The notes under the pieces were generated by a model that was not told where the DNA came from, did no database searches, and saw only the letters and a list, made by a program, of their open reading frames with translations. Made by a program: the position numbers and the translations under genes. A stretch of 58,958 nucleotides of DNA from a virus: positions 1 through 58,958 of the IMG/VR virus record IMGVR_UViG_3300032322_001673; one strand, given 5' to 3'. Below are positions 54,701 to 57,558 of this stretch, in pieces (position 1 is the stretch's first letter; each line of letters begins with the position of its first letter).

Positions 54701-57558
54701 TGTGCACCTGTTGAAACAACTGAAGATAAGTTAACTGCTGTTAGAAGATAAGTTTGTCCTGTAGTAATAGCACTTATATTAGTCCCTGAACTTTGTGTTG
54801 CAGTTAACGTACTTGTAGGTACGGTAAACGCACCCGTATAAACTTGTACATTATAAACTATTCTAGCGTTTGAAATATATCCATTGAGGCCAGTTGTGTC
54901 AACAAAAAATCCAGATGGGTTAGTTGCAAAGAAATTTGCACCTATATAAAGATTAAACACTGCTGCAGTGGTAAAAGGATTTACTATTGTTCCTGCCGTT
55001 ATTATCTGAGTTCCGTCTAAAAATACATCAGTTAAATTTGCACTTGCTCCGGTTCTTCTTACCCATGCTATGTGATACCAAACAGATGTGCTAGTAATTA
55101 AATTTGATGCACTTGAAGTTTGAGTCGTATTTCCCGGAGAAGTTATTGACCATACAGTAAAACCGTTACTTGTGTTTCTATATATCCAAGCACCGTTTCC
55201 ACCGCTAATATTCAATCCAAAAATACCTGCTGTTGTACCTAAATCATTAAATTTAACCCATGCTTCTGCAGTGAATCCTACATTGGTGGCTCCAAAATTT
55301 ACTGGATTAGCAGCTAATGCTGAACTAACATAATTAGTACCATCAAAATAGTATGAAATAGGTGTTCCGGTTAGAGTTGGAGTAGTTCCACTGTATATTA
55401 CAGTGTTACGTGTTAATGAATATGCATAAGAACTTGTATCAATAAAATTGTAACTTGTTATATTAATTGATGCAAGATTTGTAGCCAGTAATAATCTTGT
55501 TTGACTTGCGGTTATTGCACTTATATTAGTACCGGCACTTTGAGAAGTAGTTAGTACACTTGTAGGTGGTGTAAAAGCTCCGGTGTATACCGCAACTCCA
55601 CTAACAATTCTTAAATTAGAAATATAACCTAATAGGAACCCAGTAGTAAAACTCCAATTACCGCCGCCAGAGAAATTAGCTCCTATCCATAATGGATATT
55701 CTGCAAGAGACCAACCATCTATTGCACCGTTACTAATAACTATGGTACCATTTACATAAACATTAACAACTGTACTCACTTTAACAAAAGCAATATGGTA
55801 CCAAATTGATGTGCTAGTAAATATGTTGCCAGCAGAATCAACTTGACCACCTATGCCGCCACCTGCCTTAATGCTTAATCCATTGTTGGAAAGTCGTCTA
55901 AAAATAATTCCCTGTCCACTAGAACCAATGGGTGTAGGAATATTGAATGCTACTAAACCTCGTTCTGTACTTAAATCATCAAATTTCACCCAAAATTCAC
56001 ACGTGAAGGTTGATCCACCTGCACCTAAATTTACACCTGTTGTTGTTTCTATATATGGACCGCCATTAAAGTATAATGATACTGGATTAGCACTAAGATT
56101 GGGAATTTCAACAATTGTGTTAGTTGTTCCAACACTAGTTACTGTATTAATATAGGTACTTGTATCTATTGGATTTCCGCCTGAACCAAGTTGCACTGGA
56201 CTAGATTTACTTACTACCTCTGAATTACCTAACTGACCAGCTGTTGAATCCCCCCAAATGTATATTGAGCTATCGCTACTTCTTATAGCAGCAGTGTTTG
56301 ATGTACCTGTAGTTACTGAAGCCCAACTAGTTGCACTGAATGGAGAAACTAATGTTACAGGACTTGATCTATTAAGTGTACTATTATTTCCTAATTGACC
56401 TGCGTTATTAAGACCCCATACTAATAGTGTGCCGTCTGCACGTATTGCAGCACTATTGCTATATTTTGATGAAACTTGTGTAAAACTACTGCTGGTTACT
56501 TGCACAGGACTTGAACGTGCAATTGTAGTATTAGGTTGTCCTAACTGACCAACTGCGTTGTTGCCCCATGTCCATACTGTACCATCACTTCTTAAAGCTG
56601 ATGTATGTTGTCCGCCTGCACTTAGTTGTGTCCAACTATATATTGTTGTTGGTATTGGAGCGAAAGCACTATTAAAATTACCCCAAACATACAGATTACC
56701 TAAAACATCTATGCCTACACTGTGGTCACCTAACCCTCCTGCACTTACACTTGTCCAACTACTAGTGCCTATTTGTACAGGGCTTGATCTCCAACCGGCG
56801 TCTAATTGATCATTTAATCCTAACTGGTATAAGTTATTTAAACCCCAAGTAAACAAACTATTAGTTGAATCTATTGCTAAGTAGTATTGATTTCCTGCAG
56901 AAACTTGTATCCAACTTCTTCCACTTCTTGCAGGTATTTGAATAGGACTGCTACGACTCACTACAACAAGATTACCCATTTGACCTGCACTACCTAAGCC
57001 CCAAATAAATAATTGCCCAGTGTTTGTAATCGCAGCAGAGTTATAATAACCTGCACTAATTTGTGTATAATTACTTGCACTACCTAATTGTACAGGACTT
57101 GATCTGTTAAGTGTTGTATTATCACCTATTTGTCCTTCAGCATTTCTTCCCCATAACCAAACAGTGCCGTTAGCACGTAAGCCAATAAAATGATCGCCAC
57201 CTGTTGCAATGCTAGTCCATGATTGAAAATCTGTAAGAACTGCAGTGCTAGGTTGATTACCCCAAACAAAAAGTCTGTTTGTTGTTGTTAGTGCTGCACT
57301 ATGATCAAACCCCGCGCTTACTTGTGAAAAACTACTTGTAGAAATTTGTACAGGTAATGATTTATTTGTTGTTGTACCATCACCCACTTGGAAAACATTA
57401 TTAGTGCCCCAAGCAAAAAGTAAATTATTACTTTGTATACCAGTTGTAAAGTTGTTTAGGGCACTTACTGCGACCCAACTATTGTTGTCAACTTTTTGTG
57501 GTTCTGGTAAATTCTGAGGTAATCTGTTTCCTAAAATAACTGGTGAAAAAATTGGCAT
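33745..57558 (-). CDS. giant RCC1/LamG repeat protein (7,937 aa), probable adhesin or tail fibre
   Basis: One uninterrupted frame. By eye I count about 86 RCC1-like repeats (pattern 'xSAGxxHxxAIxxDGxLxxWG...GQLGxxxxxxRSSPVxI') and 15 LamG/ConA-like domains, each ending in an 'ISNxRIVxGxAVYTG' motif followed by 'TATQSAGTNISAITAGQT'. The first 4,750 residues hold about 63 RCC1 repeats and 7 LamG domains. The rest hold about 23 RCC1 repeats and 8 LamG domains. RCC1 repeats form beta-propellers and LamG domains often bind glycans, so a long adhesion fibre is likely. No signal peptide. Start at ATG 57558 is directly preceded by an in-frame TAA of the upstream gene. No frameshift is visible in the whole frame. 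Confidence 0.9.
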   Translation of the reverse strand: MPIFSPVILGNRLPQNLPEPQKVDNNSWVAVSALNNFTTGIQSNNLLFAWGTNNVFQVGDGTTTNKSLPVQISTSSFSQVSAGFDHSAALTTTNRLFVWGNQPSTAVLTDFQSWTSIATGGDHFIGLRANGTVWLWGRNAEGQIGDNTTLNRSSPVQLGSASNYTQISAGYYNSAAITNTGQLFIWGLGSAGQMGNLVVVSRSSPIQIPARSGRSWIQVSAGNQYYLAIDSTNSLFTWGLNNLYQLGLNDQLDAGWRSSPVQIGTSSWTSVSAGGLGDHSVGIDVLGNLYVWGNFNSAFAPIPTTIYSWTQLSAGGQHTSALRSDGTVWTWGNNAVGQLGQPNTTIARSSPVQVTSSSFTQVSSKYSNSAAIRADGTLLVWGLNNAGQLGNNSTLNRSSPVTLVSPFSATSWASVTTGTSNTAAIRSSDSSIYIWGDSTAGQLGNSEVVSKSSPVQLGSGGNPIDTSTYINTVTSVGTTNTIVEIPNLSANPVSLYFNGGPYIETTTGVNLGAGGSTFTCEFWVKFDDLSTERGLVAFNIPTPIGSSGQGIIFRRLSNNGLSIKAGGGIGGQVDSAGNIFTSTSIWYHIAFVKVSTVVNVYVNGTIVISNGAIDGWSLAEYPLWIGANFSGGGNWSFTTGFLLGYISNLRIVSGVAVYTGAFTPPTSVLTTSQSAGTNISAITASQTRLLLATNLASINITSYNFIDTSSYAYSLTRNTVIYSGTTPTLTGTPISYYFDGTNYVSSALAANPVNFGATNVGFTAEAWVKFNDLGTTAGIFGLNISGGNGAWIYRNTSNGFTVWSITSPGNTTQTSSASNLITSTSVWYHIAWVRRTGASANLTDVFLDGTQIITAGTIVNPFTTAAVFNLYIGANFFATNPSGFFVDTTGLNGYISNARIVYNVQVYTGAFTVPTSTLTATQSSGTNISAITTGQTYLLTAVNLSSVVSTGAQSWSQVDAGDRFFVAKRSDGTLWAWGLGTSGQMGISTITSRSSPIQTASGSWLTLSTGLDHVLAIRSDNTLWTWGNFNAIGLVTEVQSWTTISAGAQNTLAIKSDNTLWAWGANAQGQVGDLTVTLKNSPVNIAGSGWTSVFAGNSASFATNNNNLLYAWGFNSSGQLGDGTSINKSSPVQIGASSWTLISNGVDQTLGIDAVGRLFGWGNNTFGQNGIADVNPSYVAIAGGLALRADGTLWSWGSNPGDGTTIFRSSPVQIGTNEWASIAPIYQSTFAKAAIKTDRTLWMWGDNSNGQLGQNDTINRSSPVQVTGSWNQVSTQLSNTAALNSSNILFTWGNNSSGQLGDNTTINKSSPVLLASPFNASSWTLVSVGYSHMAALRTDSIMYTWGRNNIGQLGNSQPGVNRSNPVLLASPFNTTSWTTVSSGASHLIAIRTTDRAAFGWGAPWGNGTPPSGNNISNPVQIGTNSWSQVATHSDSSYGITTTGALWVWGTNNNGLIAQNINFANFNAASVPIQIGAATNYTRVGPASTITSNYAGLVWGPDNVGLVTTVFSSPVQVGARVTAQNYSPAQVGSSSWTTVEAASSFSVAIDLNNLLYGWGLNTSGQLGQNDTINRSSPIQLNASSWLAVAAEFDHVLAIRSDTTLWTWGNSTAIGLVTLPQSWSQVSTGFSHTLAIRSDGSLFAWGLNSSGQLGLGNAVDRNSPTLVSSSSWSQVSAGNNFSLAIDSNNRLYGWGLNTSFQTGDNFNVSKSLPTQIGYTIQDQSTFNNQIRAYGQNIERTIVPFANSVSAFCAPGLTWGMEMPYNANMAVWYDADYTMECWIYPLVLAVSPSNSTPLVLSHGLAWSTSTYWAFGVNTNGNVYFYYFNGGAVTVAQGGSCNINNWHHIAMTHTNSTGIIRLYHNGVLVATAAKVGTPQADNRFEVNIGAVQGTTFNGYVSNVRIVKGVVVYTGEFFPPTTNLTATQSAGYNISAITSGQTSLLVLTSPATILGNSWVTVSAGDTHALATRTDGSLWSWGVNNVGQAGRLNTAQSFTLITTNSSSFNSNGIRNDGILFIWGDNDQGQIGTGDILARSSPVQIGTSSWTSISTGRFHTLAIRNDGTLWAWGLGTSGQLGVNNTTNTGSPVQVTSISESWTVVSAGVTHSVGITETGKLYAWGNNTNGILGINSTINRSTPVQITTIAGSWSAVTAGYSHTAGITTTGTAYAWGLNTSGQLGNNTIINRSNPTLLATPFDVSSWTIVSAGLDFTMARLTNGLAYGWGINSNGQLGNNTSINRSNATLVSTVGLISWTTISAGGVFATAIATDSTLWAWGQNNLGQLGNGETIDRSRPTQVRSLTVTDGGTNLLPMAATSTLAVTTSIIPFANTVSALFSGIDTLNTAATSGNFIFGTGDFTIELWVYLRSVSANQNIYDQRPAGSNGPFPTIYFRLATVSITYFVNVVDAINSSTVSVNTWYHVAVVKSSTSTRMYINGTQAGSTYTDPNNYNNGANRPLLGADATNPATVFLSGYVSNVRVVRGVAVYTGNFTVPTSPLTATQSAGVNISAITAGQTSLLLLTDTNSVTLGNSWSQVGAGQSHVVARQSDGTLWAWGANASGQMGYNDAINRSSPVLVGNIPDMNRWSPVQVASSSWSQVDAGISFSSGIDSAGQLYGWGWNNNRQVGDTTTVNKFSPVVIASGSWTKVSSGASHSLAIRSDGALFGWGAGPSLNINNVTPFSWSQVSNGGRGSFTAAIRSDGSLWTWGLGTIGQLGVSDVISRSSPVLVSTSSWTSVNVGTEFVAAIRLGGNIFVWGRNSDGQLGFNDVISRSSPTQLDTNSWSSISASEFNLAAIRNNFLYVWGRNDQGQLGDGTTISKSSPVQIAGSWNSVSSAYFYTLAINSRNNLFGWGLNTSFQLGNNTTINRSSPVLITASASFTSVVGGEFNSAAIDTNNKLWLWGRDLNILIDPNSWTQVAYTDSSAMAIRSDGRLFAWGLNSSGQLGSNDAINRSSPVLVGPAQSSVSWSQISVQTSNAYAIDSIGNLYGWGQNNLGSVGDNTTINRSNPTVLFSGGTKFLGLQQAAFIDTVGINTISTAGGTIPTITRDIGSYAGYAVSFTGNGYLQVPLSGLDLFSIPASTNWTFECWIYLNSIPTGTTGAVQNQFVIASRNWNYGVTATSTWAFSVQQNASVSWRYGFTGTASGILAETPALSISTGAWTHLAFVKTSANLVRIYINGSLSTSTTDINPMSSTTGDLFIGIASNLSAASFFNGFISDLRIVSGVAVYTGIGFTVPSRPLATTQSSGANISAITGAGITAVASGFQFGMALTNTGILYMWGQNTAGQLGNNSTINRSSPIIITANGGGSFVSIAGGNSFATAVDSNGRLYAWGLNSGFQLGNTNAINRSMPVQIAPNVSWATVSAGWSHAGARDTSGRLYLWGPGAVTNLSTETFSWTQISVGEGSVAHVLAIRSDGLLYAWGSNAVGQLGDNSAVNRSSPTLVAGVFGIPGSWYGSWTNVTAGGSHSVARNSDGRIYTWGLNSSGQLGLNDTINRSNPTLVSSLTAPTNFVEQISQSTATVNAFVSFVTDNTLYPGAIALSTVSTPNSGFASTPANANLLMTGDFTIEMWFRSTNNGAVNDSLRLTGTTGWRFRTTIASPAQLEFIGSGGVPTLSIASIIAVNTWYHIAVTRSGSNMNLWVNGSVQSIAIYSGNVGDATNPLIYASGDGGGAAGANQNLNNVRIINGTALYTTALFPTGMVPYRGPFTPLFGSQTVVLALTTGNTLIAPATNTLSAGELHTALTFSDGRLFTFGSNNTGQLGDGTTINRSSPVLVGSIANSWTTVSSGLSYTIALRNNNSMWSWGQNTLYQLGDGTTLAKSSPVLISGTTSFTQLSIGANHALAISSNLNLWTWGDVNSVILTNTESPTSWTQIAPGSAHTLGIRSDGILFAWGSNTSGQLGDGTTVTKSSPVVIGNSRYTFIGAATNNSFAVRTDGTLWAWGGNTTGILGDNTTITKSSPVQVVAAGVSFVSVAGGNFHAAGIDTLGRIYAWGSGGLGQTGFNNTINRSTPLQLGTNSWISVSAGISHTVAIRNDYTLWGWGQNSVNQLGDSTSINRSSPVQVDANKKIATSWTQISSFFDHNLAVDQNFGLYTWGNSTAISLIIQPQSWAQLSAGGSHTLAIRSDGFLYAWGAGTGGQLGTNDAVNRSSPVLVGGTNSWNAVAAGSNFSLAIRSDGSLWSWGSNTSNQLGDGTSINKSSPVNIAAGNIFTKIAAGGAHGLALRDNLSVWSWGLNNVGQLGTGTTVNRTTPASFTIVANGDQVYAGASFAAIINTNLNLYTFGLNSSGQLGLGNTINRSIPTQVTTGFFGNLVQLVSLGFDHVLGKEVGSGLIFGWGNNNRGQLGINNTINRSAPVQIGSGSWVTVSAGQNWSMGLLGISGFTSNGIPYAWGLNDSNQLGDGTSINRSNPVLVTGAGTSSYTQISAGWIHGAAVQNTGLMYAWGLGNNGAIGDNLATATRSVPTLVGAPNSLNTGFNIPNRYRFPAQVAGSSYVSVSAGQSTSVVTDELGMVYAWGLGTSGQLGDNTVISKSFPVVLFPQTFTVLDVSSYAYTLTRTGTTYTTNTFPVTGAVSGYFNGNGDNIAMPVAANITALSGEYTVEAWFYLASFAPADGYQHLLLGTTFSFGIFNQRIWLTNNAVGLLNDPNPVVINTWYHYALVNSAAGNYCRIFRDGVQVASGISRDFSGSTGISRIGSNNSNGQFWFGLISNMRVVKGVAVYTGNFTVPTTVLTATQSAGTNISAITAGQTALLTYTTLGASLSNISTPFTTKAQTAGSSSFGYNSSGLYVWGLNTSGQLGNNTAVNRSSPTLVTNSGLYTQLGIPTIINNVLSWSTVSAGASHSIAKTTNEQVFAWGLNTSGQLGDNTAITKSSPVLINASSPVLLSSTVISAGRDLSFMINSANLLFAWGLNTTGQLGIYDALSRSRPVQLNLAQQLDTGTTIPTLVQRNNIFLNDLSTSNLRLTFDNDAVPISFGPFTPSSSVQLNLNKTLGQINRADGIILPATSNFNVGSFTDYTIEGWIHLVATPAGTGAIFYTMANIGQQAWSRLYVTTTSLVFEYGSGTWAWTTSISGTITGYILNTWYHAAMVKSGSTVSLYWNGSRVATNASFVITPGYGGSLYIGSNGRDWDNNGTYTRGYISNFRMLAGTALYSGTSYTIPTGNFTAITNTVFLLGSTSFTPTVPSYTQVGLGISYTMALRNDNTLWTWGLNNNGQLGDATSINKSSPVQVAFGNAQWLTIAAGLSTNAAIATGQGTRNKLFLWGMNSGNQMLFNDVVNRSSPTLVYASTPTQIPSPFLHDTSWTNVSIGLSFSIARRSDTALMGWGLNTSGQFGDNSLVNSSRSNPVFVGVNTYLDESSNGVLPSSVQGAPKFVDFSPFATNPYDTTTLGGSMQFNLVDWIQYPWNTRYDIGTNSASMEVWAYWNTFRTSISYMTLFGQNSGAFATIKIWSNLFGSDASVRYSVNDDTVRGETAIVTNTWYHLVVTITGGVVRFFVNGVLRDYVTGINYVINRQEAFIFGNEDSGYFNGYLSNFRFCNGSIPTSYQTVSSTIGATIFTPPTSPVTTTSQGATSGDVVLLCFRGITPTTNNWISANGGTTTFITSNNLLNKTGLGTTGQIADGAALTRSNPIVVGNPDRFFAPNTGILSPVLVTSGSWTNISAGNSTSSALRSDNTLWVWGLNTNGQTGDYTSTTRSPPLAIQVFNVTDSSSSNQTIYNTGLGYTTAVIPFAGAVSGQFSYFNTYLQLTSPSNLAFGSSNFTIELWLYPTSIVGNNQSTYVVLDWRPFSTQGLFPTLYGNNVGFYYFTNSGNLIAGPALNLNTWYHVAVQRQNSITRMFINGLLVGTPAADTNVYTIGTGTVNRPALGTSGFSLNDASFIGYISNFRVVNGTTAYNPGFTVPTTSLTTLANTLETNVTLLTCQSATIIDNSVYRNVTPLTVNGATTVQTLSPFTPTTFSVQFTGAGSYINTPLSLSQLNVGDFSVYSIECWFYPTSIASATTKTIIAAWNSGVGGPFSLSLNASNVLLVRTGTNASPNPVTGTTVILPNQWYHVALHKVSTTVLTLYINGLVEILTSYTWGSGYSPARQVTIGAEETGTNPFIGHVSNVRLVRNQLPYIASFPVPTSPLAATQSSGTFTNAVTAAQTALLTLNTPSNITGFSYTQTSAKNTIHGVDNTNALYGTGTNNVGQIGIASNINRSNFVQVGASGQTLNTYTTSPVQVTPGTSGYAQVWAGQSFSAARRSNGDIFVWGLNTSSQLGLGDAITRSSPVLMTNYQSFNQVLSVGYSHWAQVRVTDWIPLDVSTFATTVTKVGTGIRYNTSVTPFATAVSMLQTVNNPALTINAQTPLSFGTGDFTVEAWVYPLSINAVYSGIFDARAGAVATAWAFGLRTTSGTARVDFFTGGALTGSRSVLNSVWTHIAATRSGTTISLWVNGVLDTAFTSQSTALNAQTTLQYVGRLIDTIGYSFDGYLSNLRIVKGVAVYTGTFTVPTSPLAATQSSGTNISAITGTQTSLLLFTTEAASISWVANNKMYTQGGDGSGQLGQAGGGNRNSFVLVGNGTHINSGTLSPIQVGFGLPNSWTSVSAGTSYSYARNSLGQTYAWGLNSNAVLGFSDTIARSSPTLLGATSVLLDGSQYNNTITNNGGVSYVTNIVPFAGAVSGLFTGSNSLSVSTNVNNNLNTPSGTIEFWYYPLSYGGTIINNINTDGGLSAYFIGWSGSNLVFNISPSSGGSYNGFTVATTASFPLNTWTYFQITVQSNNSWFAGTNGAYGGLGGTGSRGYNGGTITVGNGINGYISNLRISNTALYTGSFTISTVPLTTSGGGGGNINAFTSSNIGLLLLASTTNVTGAVNYNLVSTGQSHVAVTYPNNTLYTLGLNSSGQIGDNTTVNRQSPVLIGNIFNTNTISPVLAASASWTAASAGTSYSLAINSNGTLWAWGLNSSGQLGTSDAVIRSSIVQIGTSSYTSVRAGHSTTVAIDVANRLFAWGLGTSGQVGNMTVITRSSPVFVGTSYSVITTGNITGGAINQVGMLYIWGGGTVGQFANSLAASFNRSSPTLVQGINYETKSPTILAGSWNSVSAGFSHTAARSETTLYVWGRNTEGQLGTNDALARSSPTVVGIEGLTITDASTNNYTVTNFGTVRVQNAFNLYTSSSSVFLPGNLNYLQLSYVPANFDWWSSNYTVEFWVYPTSFTGANTIIGNMTPTAGTIYWGLGLNTIGQIAFYYFNGAGNTITGTTQVGLFQWTHLALVVNGSNILLFTNGLLQSTTAIVGTPQSLNTVPLIIGGYTSTNFLNGFVSNIRIVKGTAIYTANFTPPASPLTAVANTQLLLLAASPSVGYQTVYAGTAATFAIRTNGPMFATGSNTGGEISGFMETVTKSNYSQIGNNYISVNPSSPVQIAAGSWSKVSAGNSVSAAIRSDGLLFTWGSFGTGGAIGDGTTIAKSSPVQIGNSSWTQVSVYDTHMIGLGPIGQLYTWGLNANGQLGLTNINASGDTINRSSPVLVGAALTVLDTSGNGITITANATSFTTSIVPIIGAVSGVFAGNSLNRLATASSTVFLLGTSDFTIELWFYTNSRAASSFPILITNGNFGAGKWQLNDRHNNYPTKLTFGVRSIQVDVNFLISTTTIVNNTWYHVAVVRSGSNWTMFVNGIAESTNTSAAAVGDVGAQAIYVGGDATGQTGTPYNGNISNVRIVKGVAVYTGNFTVPTSVLTATQSAGTNISAITAGQTSLLTYTTQGASISGGSPTYFSSISAGSSFTGGVTTAGALFMWGLGTSGQLGYGTAVSRSSPVQVGTSSWTSVVAGNNNSAGIRSNNTLFNWGSSNQGQLGTFWFWGVQLSSPVQLGNQYAAAGTTTRIPVKVGNILWKSVNAGNSFTTAITSNDRLFAWGINNAGQLGQNDTINRSEPSQIGVNTYLSSSTGTSNTGAIGKAT
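34310..56160 (-). repeat. 15 LamG/ConA-like domains
   Basis: Approximate spans in genome order: 34310-35030, 35525-36190, 37020-37670, 37990-38660, 39100-39780, 39790-40450, 40790-41500, 42020-42690, 43300-43930, 46380-46990, 47780-48490, 50010-50660, 51730-52400, 54730-55440, 55470-56160. Each has the 'FTxExWxYP', 'WYHxAxxR', 'xxxNGxxxG' and 'ISNxRIV' blocks. The pairs at 39100-40450 and 54730-56160 are adjacent with no RCC1 repeat between them. Confidence 0.88.

Noticed and set aside
33745-57558. Many plus-strand open frames of 60-157 codons antisense to the giant gene
   Set aside because: They follow the repeat composition of the minus-strand gene, recur with each repeat, and lack ribosome sites.
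33745-57558. CRISPR-like or satellite array
   Set aside because: The repetition is at the protein level, about 140 bases per unit with variable DNA, inside one open frame. There are no short identical repeats with unique spacers.
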